Assembly (NCBI GenBank): GCA_017620475.1
Contig: JAFZQI010000011.1
Location: 1 to 34,596 of the forward strand
Reading direction: 5' to 3'
DNA: 34,596 nucleotides
Source: Clostridiales bacterium
GTDB lineage: Bacteria > Bacillota > Clostridia > Saccharofermentanales > Saccharofermentanaceae
Below, piece by piece: positions 25,586-33,476 of this stretch. The notes under the pieces were generated by a model. It worked only from the letters and a program-made list of their open reading frames with translations. It searched no databases and was not told where the DNA came from. The position numbers and the translations under genes were made by a program. The number at the start of each line of letters is the position of its first letter. Position 1 is the first letter of the stretch.

Positions 25586-25890
25586 AACGATATTCTTTCC
25601 TGCGGTGCCACCCGGCTTGATCGCTCCGCTTCCGCGTCGCCGATCCTCTCACGCATACCGACATATGCTGGTTTTTGATGACGGGGAACCTTGCCCCGGC
25701 GCAGATACTTGTTTCTTCCTTTGCTTCTCGAAAAGCACTGTGACCCGGCTTTTCGATTCTTATGCAAAACAAGGAACTTTCCCCTTGCCCTCGAAAGTCC
25801 ATTCGGAACAGTTTCTTCGTGCTGCACTCTCACCACCGGCAACTCTCTGTACGGAAGGAGCTCTGTTCTTACTCACTCTTTCTCTACGGT
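25541..25890 (-). promoter_or_regulatory. T-box riboswitch (tRNA-Trp) controlling trpB2
   Basis: The leader contains the T-box sequence GGGTGGCACCGCA (25601-25613), an AGAGAGTTGCCGGTGGTGAG-type stem I region (about 25819-25847), and a specifier position reading GAATGGAC. There TGG (25799-25801) is the Trp codon followed by a purine, as usual. Uncharged tRNA-Trp pairs with the specifier and T-box and prevents the terminator, so trpB2 is expressed when Trp is scarce. One AAAAGCACTG word (25731-25740) lies between stem I and the antiterminator, within CTTCTCGAAAAGCACTG. Confidence 0.92.
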
Positions 25891-25898
25891 TTGGCACG

Positions 25899-25928
25899 AT
25901 TATATACATCCAAGGGCGAACATGTCAA
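25899..25928 (-). promoter_or_regulatory. Sigma-A promoter of the trpB2 leader
   Basis: On the minus strand TTGACA (25923-25928) and TATAAT (25899-25904) are both perfect consensus boxes with an 18-bp spacer. Transcription would start a few bases into the T-box leader. It lies about 85 nt after the trpA stop. Confidence 0.85.
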
Positions 25929-25975
25929 GACACTTTTTTGCAAACGCCGCCAAAGCCGGCCAAAAGCCAAGGTCT

Positions 25976-26004
25976 CAGTGCTTTTCGCAAGGAACAGTGC
26001 TTTT
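25976..26004 (-). repeat. Tandem pair of the AAAAGCACTG word after trpA
   Basis: Two direct copies of TTGCGAAAAGCACTG (minus strand) lie 19 bp apart just after the trpA stop codon. They are the closest-spaced copies of the window-wide word. The pair is outside coding sequence and overlaps no clear hairpin. Confidence 0.9.
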
Positions 26005-26013
26005 CGCAACGGC

Positions 26014-26784
26014 TCAGCGGATCGCGTCCTTCATCGACTTAACAAAAGAACCGATGCTCTCGGGTGCCTGCGTCCCTTTCTCCTCCAGGATCTTCACGAT
26101 CGCCGAGCCCACGATCACGCCATCCGCCGCCTTTGCCATCTCCGCAGCCTGCTCGGGCGTCGAGATCCCGAATCCGATCGCGCACGGCACGTCTGTCACC
26201 TCGCGGATCCTGGACACAACATCGGAAAGCCCGGTCGCAATCGACGACCGCATCCCCGTCACGCCCATGCTCGAAACGATATAAATGAAGCCTTTCGCCT
26301 CTTTGGCAATCATGGTCACGCGTTCCTCGGAAGTCGGCGCCACCATCGAAATCAGGTCCACATCGTATTTTTCACAGATCGGCTCGAACTCGTCTTTCTC
26401 CTCGTACGGGATGTCCGGAATGATCAGCCCGTCGATGCCGATTTCCTTACATGTCCCGATGAAACGCTCTGCGCCGTACGAAAACACAACGTTGGCGTAG
26501 GTCATGAACACCAGCGGGATCGACACTTCCCGGCGGATCTTGCGCACCAGATCGAACACCTTGTCCGTCGTGATACCGCCCGCGAGCGCGCGGATATTGG
26601 CACCCTGGATCACCGGGCCCTCCGCCGTCGGATCCGAAAACGGGATCCCCAATTCAATCAGATCCGCCCCGTTTTGCACCGCCTCCACGACCGCGTGCAA
26701 AGTCGTCTCCACATCCGGATCACCGCAGGTAATAAACGGAATAAATGCTTTTCCATTTGCAAAAGCACTGGCTATTTTACTCAT
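26014..26784 (-). CDS. trpA: Tryptophan synthase alpha chain
   Basis: 256 residues, full length. The start at 26784 follows GAAGGAG. The TIM-barrel family motifs are present: FITCGDPDVETT, DLIELGIPFSDPTAEGPVIQ with the catalytic Glu and Asp, and the late phosphate-binding GFGIST and GVIVGSAIV. It cleaves indole-3-glycerol phosphate to indole, which is channelled to TrpB. It is the last gene of the trpEGDCFBA operon, 87 nt after trpB. Codons for S-A-F-A and K-A-F near the N-terminus form an inverted pair with one AAAAGCACTG word (26761-26770). Confidence 0.95.
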   Translation of the reverse strand: MSKIASAFANGKAFIPFITCGDPDVETTLHAVVEAVQNGADLIELGIPFSDPTAEGPVIQGANIRALAGGITTDKVFDLVRKIRREVSIPLVFMTYANVVFSYGAERFIGTCKEIGIDGLIIPDIPYEEKDEFEPICEKYDVDLISMVAPTSEERVTMIAKEAKGFIYIVSSMGVTGMRSSIATGLSDVVSRIREVTDVPCAIGFGISTPEQAAEMAKAADGVIVGSAIVKILEEKGTQAPESIGSFVKSMKDAIR

Positions 26785-26811
26785 ATCTTCTCTCCTTCGT
26801 ATCTGCCCACG

Positions 26812-26887
26812 TCACTCGTGGATATCTTTAATTCACTTCAACAGAATAATCGGATCACGCGTCTCGCGATCTCACTCGTGAATATCT
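26812..26887. repeat. Partial duplication of the trpB 3' end in the trpB-trpA gap
   Basis: TCACTCGTG-ATATCTT occurs at 26812-26828 and again, with one substitution, at 26872-26888, where it encodes the last residues and stop of trpB. The copies are 60 bp apart. The flanking TCTCC...TCGTATCTG also resembles the trpB copy. Confidence 0.6.
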
Positions 26888-28059
26888 TCTCCTCTGTATC
26901 TCGCGATCGCTGCGCAATCCTTGTCGCCGCGGCCCGAAACCGTCACCACGATGATCTTATCCTTGTCCATCTTCGGCGCGATCTTCATCGCGTGAGCAAT
27001 CGCATGCGATGACTCGATCGCCGGAATGATCCCCTCCGTACGGGACAAGTACTCGAATGCCTCGACCGCTTCGTCATCTGTCACCGGCACATAGGAAGCG
27101 CGTCCAATATCGTGGAGGTACGCATGCTCCGGACCGACACCCGGATAATCCAGGCCTGCCGAAATCGAGTAAACCGGCGCGATCTGGCCGAACTCATCCT
27201 GGCAGAAATACGACTTCATACCGTGGAAAATACCAAGTTTTCCAGTGCTGACCGTTGCCGCCGTCTCAAATGTATCGATTCCGCGTCCGGCCGCCTCACA
27301 GCCGATCAGCTGAACACTCTTATCCTCGATGAAATGGTAAAAAGACCCGATGGCGTTACTGCCGCCACCGACACAGGCCATCACCACATCCGGCAGGCGC
27401 CCTTCTTTTTCGAGCATCTGCTGCTTGGTCTCCTTACTGATGACCGCCTGAAAATCCCGGACGATCGTCGGGAACGGGTGCGGCCCCATGACCGATCCCA
27501 GACAGTAATGCGTATCGTCCACACGCGTCGTCCATTCGCGCATCGCCTCGGACACCGCATCCTTCAGCGTCCTCGTACCCGTCATGACCGGCACCACCGA
27601 TGCACCCAGAAGCTTCATGCGGTACACATTCAGCGCCTGGCGTTTGGTATCTTCTTCGCCCATAAACACCACGCATTCCATCCCGAAAAGCGCTGCGGCC
27701 GTGGCGGTTGCAACGCCATGCTGTCCGGCGCCGGTCTCCGCGATCAGACGGGTCTTACCCATCTTCTTCGCCAGCAGCGCCTGTCCCAAAACATTGTTTA
27801 CCTTATGTGCACCCGTATGGTTCAGGTCCTCTCTTTTCAGGTAGATCTTCGCACCGCCAAGATCCTCCGTCATTTTCTTAGCAAAATACAGTCTCGACGG
27901 ACGATTCGCATACTCGTTGAAAAGTTCCGTCAGCTCGGCCTGAAATTCCGGGTCGTTCTTATAGTGCTCATACGCCTGTTCCAGTTCATGAATCGCATGC
28001 ATCAGCGTCTCAGGAATATACTGCCCGCCATGCACACCAAATCTTCCAACCTTTTCCAT
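26872..28059 (-). CDS. trpB: Tryptophan synthase beta chain (TrpB1)
   Basis: 395 residues, the normal length. I chose the ATG at 28059 because GGGAAAGGA lies about 8 nt upstream; ATGs at 28077 and 28104 lack a ribosome site. PLP-binding Lys is in HTGAHKVNN, the catalytic Glu in AETGAGQHG, and the phosphate loop is [10 protein letters not shown]. It condenses indole with serine. The N-terminal [16 protein letters not shown] is typical of the TrpA-partnered type, in contrast to the TrpB2 gene downstream of the operon. It begins 28 nt after the trpF stop. Confidence 0.95.
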   Translation of the reverse strand: MEKVGRFGVHGGQYIPETLMHAIHELEQAYEHYKNDPEFQAELTELFNEYANRPSRLYFAKKMTEDLGGAKIYLKREDLNHTGAHKVNNVLGQALLAKKMGKTRLIAETGAGQHGVATATAAALFGMECVVFMGEEDTKRQALNVYRMKLLGASVVPVMTGTRTLKDAVSEAMREWTTRVDDTHYCLGSVMGPHPFPTIVRDFQAVISKETKQQMLEKEGRLPDVVMACVGGGSNAIGSFYHFIEDKSVQLIGCEAAGRGIDTFETAATVSTGKLGIFHGMKSYFCQDEFGQIAPVYSISAGLDYPGVGPEHAYLHDIGRASYVPVTDDEAVEAFEYLSRTEGIIPAIESSHAIAHAMKIAPKMDKDKIIVVTVSGRGDKDCAAIARYRGEDIHE

Positions 28060-28087
28060 CGTCAAATCCTTTCCCATATATCGATTC

Positions 28088-28792
28088 TCATTCGCCGCGA
28101 ACATTCAAAATGAATTCGCGCATCTTCACTTCATCTTTCACGCCGTCCGTCTCGATCCCGGAACTCACATCCACACCATATGGCCGAAGCCACGTGACCG
28201 CCTCGCCAACGTTGCTGCAGTTCAATCCCCCCGCAAGGATATACGGTCTTTGCACCTTTTTCAATACTTCCCAGTCAAAAGCACTTCCGCTTCCGCCGCC
28301 GGGTGTGTCCAGAAGGATCAGATCCGCAGACGACTTCTCCGCTCTCTCCACATCCTCTTCATTACGGATCCCAAAAGCCTTGATGATCCGCACCTTTCCA
28401 ACATCCTGTGGTTCTTCACACTTACGAAGATCCTTTTTCGTTTGCTTAGCACGATTACTGCAACCGTCCGCCGCAGCCGCCCGCACGTCATTTGCTTTCT
28501 TTATGGCCGCCCGCAGATCGCGGATGTACTCTTCCGACTCATTCCCATGAAGCTGCGCGATATCTATAATACCACCGGTCAGAAGTTCCGCGACTACCGA
28601 AATCTCTTCATCGACAAAAACACCGACCGCCCTGACCCCGGGATCCAGTGCTTTTCGCAAAGAAGCAACTTCAGCCGGCGAAACATAACGTTTCCGTCCC
28701 GGCACGATCACAAACCCTGCCAAATCAGGCTTACAGCGGTTCACCGCCGCCACATCCTCCGGTCTTCTGATTCCACAAAACTTAACGATCAA
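28088..28792 (-). CDS. trpF: Phosphoribosylanthranilate isomerase with an internal insertion
   Basis: 234 residues, about 30 more than usual. It starts with TTG at 28792; GAGG lies 7 nt upstream. Family motifs: [12 protein letters not shown] with the catalytic Cys, [29 protein letters not shown] with the catalytic Asp, and [10 protein letters not shown]. It opens the ribosyl ring of PRA by Amadori rearrangement. Extra residues (about 95-130, Lys/Ala/Cys-rich, around [20 protein letters not shown]) interrupt the barrel between the QLHG strand and the KAFG strand. Two AAAAGCACT words lie in the gene, one encoding R-K-A-L-D and one encoding G-S-A-F-D in the phosphate loop, where the family usually has GTGKTFDW-like residues. 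Confidence 0.93.
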   Translation of the reverse strand: MIVKFCGIRRPEDVAAVNRCKPDLAGFVIVPGRKRYVSPAEVASLRKALDPGVRAVGVFVDEEISVVAELLTGGIIDIAQLHGNESEEYIRDLRAAIKKANDVRAAAADGCSNRAKQTKKDLRKCEEPQDVGKVRIIKAFGIRNEEDVERAEKSSADLILLDTPGGGSGSAFDWEVLKKVQRPYILAGGLNCSNVGEAVTWLRPYGVDVSSGIETDGVKDEVKMREFILNVRGE

Positions 28793-28865
28793 AGCTCCAC
28801 CTCACGCAACATCTGGTCCACTCATCATCCGGTTCAATCAACAAAATCCAATTCCATCCCAAACC

Positions 28866-28997
28866 TTCACCAAATCTGTCACCAAAATGTCAAATCTGGT
28901 GACATCTACGGTGATTTTTCTGATTACTTCAATTTCCTTCTCAAACCTTCACCAAATCTGTCACCAAAATATCAAATCTGGTGGCATCTGCGGTGAA
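28866..28997. repeat. Pair of nested-dyad TCACC elements (family 1, copies 3 and 4) inside the trp operon
   Basis: Elements at 28866-28914 and 28948-28997 share the core TGTCACC - AAAATRTCAAATC - TGGTGACA with the pair at 2571-2702, plus outer TTCACC/GGTGA arms. The 33-34-bp spacing between members is the same in both pairs. They fill most of the 232-bp space between trpC and trpF, so they would be transcribed in the operon mRNA as two hairpins. Confidence 0.8.
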
Positions 28998-29024
28998 GGT
29001 TCCGTCCGGACCAGGTTCAAATCA

Positions 29025-29924
29025 TCACCGCTTGCCCCGAAGCTCAGCCAGCGTCGTCTTCTTGTCCGCTGCCCGCATGAGCGTCTCGCCCACGAGCACC
29101 GCATCCACGCCGATTGCCTCAAGCGCTCGCACATCCGCGGCCGTCCGGATCCCGCTCTCCGCCACGAAAATAACTCCCGGCGGCACAAGTTTCCGCAGTT
29201 TCGCGCTGTTGCCCGTATCGACGGAAAAATCCGCAAGATTCCGGTTGTTGACGCCGATCACCCGCGCCCCCGCCACAACGGCATCGTACACTTCGCCTTC
29301 ATTATGCGTCTCGAAAAGCGCTGTCAGCCCGAGGCTGTTGCATATGGCCGCATACTCCGATAGCTGCGACGGCTCCAGGATCGAACAGATCAGCAGGACC
29401 GCCCCCGCGCCCAGAACTTTGGCCTCGTAGATCATGTATTCATCCACCGTAAAGTCCTTTCGAAGGCACGGCACATTCACCGCCGCCGCGATCTCCTCAA
29501 GGTACGCGTCCGATCCCAGGAACCACCGGGGTTCCGTCAGCACCGAAATGCAATCCGCGCCCGCCGCCTCGTAGTCCCGCGCGATCTGAAGATACGGAAA
29601 ATCCTCCGCAATCACGCCTTTGCTCGGCGAAGCCTTTTTGCACTCGCAGATGAAGGACATGCCATCCCGGCGAAGCGCCTCCTCGAAAGCAAAAGCCTTG
29701 GGGCCGGTTGCTTTTGCCGATGCAAAAGCACTTTCCCCTTTCCGATTCATCACCTCTCCACTAAGCGAATCTGCACTCCGTGAATCCACACTAAGCGGAT
29801 CCGCCTTCGCCTGAAGCCGGCAGATCTCCTCCGCCCGCGCACGCATCTCCGCCAGCGGCACCTGTGCCTTCCTCATTTCGGTTCTCTCTCTGGCATAAGC
29901 CGCCAGTTCATCCAAAATCGTCAT
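29025..29924 (-). CDS. trpC: Indole-3-glycerol phosphate synthase with an N-terminal-side insertion
   Basis: 299 residues; the family is usually about 255-270. The ATG at 29924 has GAAGGG 9 nt upstream, provided by the last part of a 35-bp repeat. Core motifs: FICECKKASPSKG, SVLTEPRWFLGS, LRKDFTVDEY, LFETHNEGE, GVNNRNLADFSVD and FVAESGI. It closes the indole ring from CdRP. The extra segment (residues about 38-75) lies between the first helix and the ECKKASPSKG strand. It is Ser/Ala-rich and holds the word AAAAGCACT (29724-29732) within a DNA palindrome, GCTTTTGC-CGAT-GCAAAAGC (29710-29729). Confidence 0.94.
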   Translation of the reverse strand: MTILDELAAYARERTEMRKAQVPLAEMRARAEEICRLQAKADPLSVDSRSADSLSGEVMNRKGESAFASAKATGPKAFAFEEALRRDGMSFICECKKASPSKGVIAEDFPYLQIARDYEAAGADCISVLTEPRWFLGSDAYLEEIAAAVNVPCLRKDFTVDEYMIYEAKVLGAGAVLLICSILEPSQLSEYAAICNSLGLTALFETHNEGEVYDAVVAGARVIGVNNRNLADFSVDTGNSAKLRKLVPPGVIFVAESGIRTAADVRALEAIGVDAVLVGETLMRAADKKTTLAELRGKR

Positions 29925-29933
29925 AATCGTCGT

Positions 29934-30050
29934 CCCTTCAGCGTCCCGTATCTCCTGGTGTCTCGAATCCCTTCAGCGTCCCGTATCTCCTGGTGTCTCG
30001 AATCCCTTCAGCGTCCCGTATCTCCCGCTGCCTCGAATCCCTTCAGCGTC
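29934..30050 (-). repeat. 35-bp tandem repeat between trpD and trpC
   Basis: Three units begin at 29934, 29969 and 30004, followed by a 12-bp fourth piece. Units 1 and 2 are identical; unit 3 has a few changes. Each unit carries, on the minus strand, CAGGAGATACGGG and CTGAAGGG, both ribosome-site-like. The last CTGAAGGG lies at the right distance to serve trpC. Confidence 0.92.
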
Positions 30051-30058
30051 ATCCGAAC

Positions 30059-31081
30059 TCAAACCTCGCTGTTGCTCACTTCAATAAAACGCTCCAGCGT
30101 CGCCGCTGCCTTGCCGCTATCGATCAGCTCGCCGGCCAGCGCTACGCCAGCCTCGAAAGACTCCGCCTTCCCGGCAATATACAGCGCCGCGCCCGCATTC
30201 AGCAGAACCGTATTTCTCTTATGCCCCTTGGCACCGCCCAGAATATCCCGCACGATCTGCGCATTCTCCTCCGGCGCACCGCCCTTAAGATCCTCCTTCG
30301 TGCAACGCTCAAAACCAAACTGCTCCGGCGTGATCGTATACACTTTATACCAGCCATCCTGGAACTCACAAACCTTCGTCGGCGCAGAAAGCGAAATCTC
30401 ATCAAGCTTGTCCTTCCCGTATACGACCATACCGCGCTTCACGCCCAGCGAAATCAGGACCCGCGCCAGCGGCTCGATCAGATACTCATCATACACGCCC
30501 AGAAGCTGCATCTTCGGGCTCGCCGGATTCGTCAAAGGCCCGAGGATATTAAACACAGTACGGAAACCCAGCTCCCGGCGGATCGCACCGACAAACTTCA
30601 TGGAAGTATGGTACTTCTGCGCAAAGAAGAAGCACATGCCCACTTCTTTAAGAAGCTTCACGCACATCTCCGGGCTCTGATCGATATTCACACCCAAAGC
30701 CTCGAGGCAATCCGCCGTTCCGCACTTCGAAGACGCCGCACGGTTACCATGCTTGGCCACCTTCACGCCGCCCGCCGCGCACACCAGCGCCGAAATCGTC
30801 GAAATATTAAAGCTGTGCGCTCCGTCACCGCCGGTACCCACGATCTCCAGAACATCCATCCCCGTATCCACCTGCGTCGCATGGTCACGCATCGCTTTCG
30901 CGCATCCCGCGATCTCATCGGTCGTCTCCGCCTTCGCACTCTTCGTCGAAAGCGCCGCCAGGAAAGCCGCGTTCTGCGTCGGCGTCGTCTCCCCGTTCAT
31001 GATCTCATTCATCACGGTGTACGCCTCATCGTACGTCAGGTCCTCTTTGTTCACGATCTTAACAATTGCTTCCTTAATCAT
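30059..31081 (-). CDS. trpD: Anthranilate phosphoribosyltransferase
   Basis: 340 residues, full length. The start at 31081 follows AAGGAG by 9 nt. The PRPP-binding motif [14 protein letters not shown] is present, as are [12 protein letters not shown] and GPLTNPA. It transfers phosphoribosyl from PRPP to anthranilate. Unlike enterobacterial TrpGD fusions it is a stand-alone gene. The gap to trpG (161 bp) is large for an operon and contains an inverted repeat and one AAAAGCACTG word. Confidence 0.95.
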   Translation of the reverse strand: MIKEAIVKIVNKEDLTYDEAYTVMNEIMNGETTPTQNAAFLAALSTKSAKAETTDEIAGCAKAMRDHATQVDTGMDVLEIVGTGGDGAHSFNISTISALVCAAGGVKVAKHGNRAASSKCGTADCLEALGVNIDQSPEMCVKLLKEVGMCFFFAQKYHTSMKFVGAIRRELGFRTVFNILGPLTNPASPKMQLLGVYDEYLIEPLARVLISLGVKRGMVVYGKDKLDEISLSAPTKVCEFQDGWYKVYTITPEQFGFERCTKEDLKGGAPEENAQIVRDILGGAKGHKRNTVLLNAGAALYIAGKAESFEAGVALAGELIDSGKAAATLERFIEVSNSEV

Positions 31082-31117
31082 TTTTCAAATCTCCTTACAA
31101 ATTAATTATTCTTCTCG

Positions 31118-31213
31118 AAAAGCACTGTCTGCCTTTCGTTTTCTTCTTTACTTTTTCCTGGGTTCGCTCCAGTTTCGCTCAAATGTCAAAAAAAGCGAAT
31201 CCTGAGCGAAACT
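31118..31213. repeat. AAAAGCACTG word plus nested-dyad TTCGCTC element between trpG and trpD
   Basis: CTTCTCGAAAAGCACTG (31111-31127) is the same 16-17-base string found in both T-box leaders. Next to it, AGTTTCGCTCA (31171-31181) and TGAGCGAAACT (31203-31213) are an 11-bp perfect inverted repeat. Additional copies of TTCGCTC (31163-31169) and AGCGAA (31194-31199) allow an alternative pairing. The loop contains AAATGTCAAA, as in the TCACC elements. Confidence 0.75.
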
Positions 31214-31242
31214 TCCGCTCGCCAGACATCCGGCCCACTTTC

Positions 31243-31809
31243 TCACGACGAAAGAAAGTTCCTTAGGATCTGCTCCCCATCCGGCGTCAGGATCGACTCC
31301 GGATGAAACTGCACGCCATAGATCGGATAGTCCCGATGCTCCACCGCCATCACTTCACCCTCATCCGTCACCGCCGTCACCTTCAGTTCCTCCGGTAACG
31401 TCGCAGGATCCGCAATCAGTGAGTGGTACCTCGCCACCGGAAATCTCTTCTCCATCCCACGGAAAAGCACTGTTTCCGTGTCGGCCGTGACCACCGATTG
31501 TTTCCCGTGCATCAGCCGCGGCGCATAGGTCACCGTCGCCCCGAATACCATGCAGATCGCCTGATGCCCCAGGCAGACCCCGAGTATCGGAAACTTCCCC
31601 TTAAGGGAACGGATCACTTCCGGCACGACCCCCGCATTCTCCGGTCTTCCCGGGCCAGGCGACAGAACGATGTGCGAAGGTGAAAGCGCCTCGATCTCTT
31701 CGATAGAAAGTTCATCATTACGCACCACCCGGATATCCGGATCGATTGCACCGATCATCTGAAAAAGGTTGTAGGAAAAACTATCGTAATTATCAATCAG
31801 CAAAATCAT
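31243..31809 (-). CDS. trpG: Anthranilate synthase glutamine amidotransferase component
   Basis: 188 residues, the usual size. The ATG at 31809 follows GGAGGAAG and overlaps the trpE stop as ATGA, a classic coupling arrangement. It starts MILLIDNYDSFSYN and has the nucleophile in GVCLGHQAI and the His/Glu pair in VQFHPES. It supplies ammonia from glutamine to TrpE. One AAAAGCACTG word (31463-31472) encodes V-L-F here. Confidence 0.95.
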   Translation of the reverse strand: MILLIDNYDSFSYNLFQMIGAIDPDIRVVRNDELSIEEIEALSPSHIVLSPGPGRPENAGVVPEVIRSLKGKFPILGVCLGHQAICMVFGATVTYAPRLMHGKQSVVTADTETVLFRGMEKRFPVARYHSLIADPATLPEELKVTAVTDEGEVMAVEHRDYPIYGVQFHPESILTPDGEQILRNFLSS

Positions 31810-33335
31810 AATTCTTCCTCCTTTCCGCCGCGCGCTCCGGCTGCGCGACACGCAGTTTCTGCACGCGCGCCATCCTCTTCCTCCTGCGCCGCCTGAAGCG
31901 CCCGCACCACAGCCTTGGCCTTATTGATGCACTCCTGATATTCCTTCTCCGGATCCGAATCCGCCACGATCCCAGCGCCGCTTCTCACGAAGACTTTCCC
32001 GTTCTTCTTATACGCAATACGGATCGCAATACACGTATCCATATTCCCGGCAAAATCGATATATCCGATCGCCCCGCCGTAGATCCCGCGCTTATTATTC
32101 TCCAGTTCACCGATGATCTGGCACGCCCGGATCTTTGGCGCACCTGACAGTGTTCCTGCCGGCAGCACCGCCTCCACCGCATCCAGCGCATCCTTATCCT
32201 CACGGATCCGCCCGCGCACGGTCGAGCCGATATGCATCACATGCGAGAACCGCTCGATGGAATGCAGTTTCTCGACCTCTACTGTTCCAAAATCACTGAT
32301 CCTTCCGAGGTCATTTCTCCCCAGATCCACAAGCATATTATGCTCAGCCAGTTCTTTTGCATCCGAAAGAAGGTCAGCCTCCAAAGCCAGATCCTCCTCG
32401 TCTGTAGCGCCGCGTGGCCGCGTCCCGGCTAAGGGGAACGTATGCAGCACGCCATCCTTAAGATTCACCAGCGTCTCCGGTGACGCCCCGGCCACCTCAA
32501 CATCGGTACCCGAAAAATAAAACATATACGGAGACGGGTTGATCGTCCGAAGATAGCGGTACGTGTCCAGAAGGCTTCCCTCAAACGGCGCCGACAAACG
32601 GTTGCTCAGCACCACCTGGAAAATATCCCCCTCATGGATATAATGCTTTCCTTTTTCCACCATCTCCATGAACTGCTCTTTGCCGAAGAGCGGCGCCGGC
32701 TCCGCCAAAAGCCGTCCCTTATGCTCTCCGTCCGCCTTGCCGTGAAAGATCAGTTCTCTCATCTGCTCAAGTTCCAGGACCGCCTTGTTGTAGCCAACCT
32801 CACCGTCCTTAAGGAACATGTTGGCGATCAGGATGATCTTCTGCGCATAATTATCGAAAGCGATGACCTTGTCAAAAAGCATCAGGTCGATGTCCTGAAA
32901 GCCCTCTTCGTCCTCGGTCTCCACCCGCGCAGTCGGCTCGCTGTAATAAAGATAATCGTAGGAAAAATACCCCACCAGTCCCCCGGTAAAAGGCGGCAGG
33001 TACGAAAACCTCGGGCTCTTATACTCACCCAGGATCTGCCTTAAATACTTATTCGGCTCACGCGTCTCGATACACACGTCACCGATCCGCATCTTCCCGT
33101 CGCTGCAGGTCACGGACACCTTCGGCTCAAATCCGAGAAATGTATATCTTCCCCATTTCTCATTCTCCGCCACCGACTCCAGCATATAGCAATGCGTCGA
33201 CACGGTCTTAAGGACCTTCATGGTCTCGATCGGCGTCCTAACATCCGACAGAAGTTCGCAGCTTAAGGGAACAACACTGAAGCGGCCCTCCTGCGCGATC
33301 TTCTGCACTTCCGAAAATGCAGGAACAATCTTCAT
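31806..33335 (-). CDS. trpE: Anthranilate synthase component I
   Basis: 509 residues. The ATG at 33335 follows GGAGG by 7 nt. The N-terminal half carries the probable Trp feedback region (PLSCELLSDVRTPIETMK, then the conserved TGGLVGYFSYD). The chorismate-binding half has GASPETLVNLKDGVLHTFPL, AGTRPRGATDEED, HNMLVDLGRNDLGRI, GTLSGAPKIRA and GGAIGYIDF. It makes anthranilate from chorismate with TrpG. The Glu/Ala-rich C-terminal tail after ALQAA is longer than usual. It is the first gene of the operon, behind the T-box. Confidence 0.96.
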   Translation of the reverse strand: MKIVPAFSEVQKIAQEGRFSVVPLSCELLSDVRTPIETMKVLKTVSTHCYMLESVAENEKWGRYTFLGFEPKVSVTCSDGKMRIGDVCIETREPNKYLRQILGEYKSPRFSYLPPFTGGLVGYFSYDYLYYSEPTARVETEDEEGFQDIDLMLFDKVIAFDNYAQKIILIANMFLKDGEVGYNKAVLELEQMRELIFHGKADGEHKGRLLAEPAPLFGKEQFMEMVEKGKHYIHEGDIFQVVLSNRLSAPFEGSLLDTYRYLRTINPSPYMFYFSGTDVEVAGASPETLVNLKDGVLHTFPLAGTRPRGATDEEDLALEADLLSDAKELAEHNMLVDLGRNDLGRISDFGTVEVEKLHSIERFSHVMHIGSTVRGRIREDKDALDAVEAVLPAGTLSGAPKIRACQIIGELENNKRGIYGGAIGYIDFAGNMDTCIAIRIAYKKNGKVFVRSGAGIVADSDPEKEYQECINKAKAVVRALQAAQEEEDGARAETACRAAGARGGKEEEL

Positions 33336-33436
33336 CTTCTTTCCTCCTTCTTCACCCGCCGTCCACGCTCGCGTCTTCGGCAAAATCTTCGCCATTTCAC
33401 GCTTACATCTTCGGCTTATTCTCGTTCCGGGAGGAA

Positions 33437-33476
33437 ACAAAAAATCCTCGACAGAACACATGATTTCTGTCAAGGA
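33437..33476 (-). terminator. T-box-controlled terminator before trpE
   Basis: On the minus strand TCCTTGACAGAA and TTCTGTCGAGGA form a 12-bp stem with a small loop, followed by TTTTTTG. It lies just after the T-box sequence. Confidence 0.88.

Noticed and set aside
25762..27012. A 416-codon plus-strand frame across the trpB2 leader and trpA
   Set aside because: It covers a T-box, a promoter and the opposite strand of trpA, with no ribosome site or homology.
29934..30050. CRISPR array suspected from 35-bp repeats
   Set aside because: The repeats are head-to-tail with no spacers between units.
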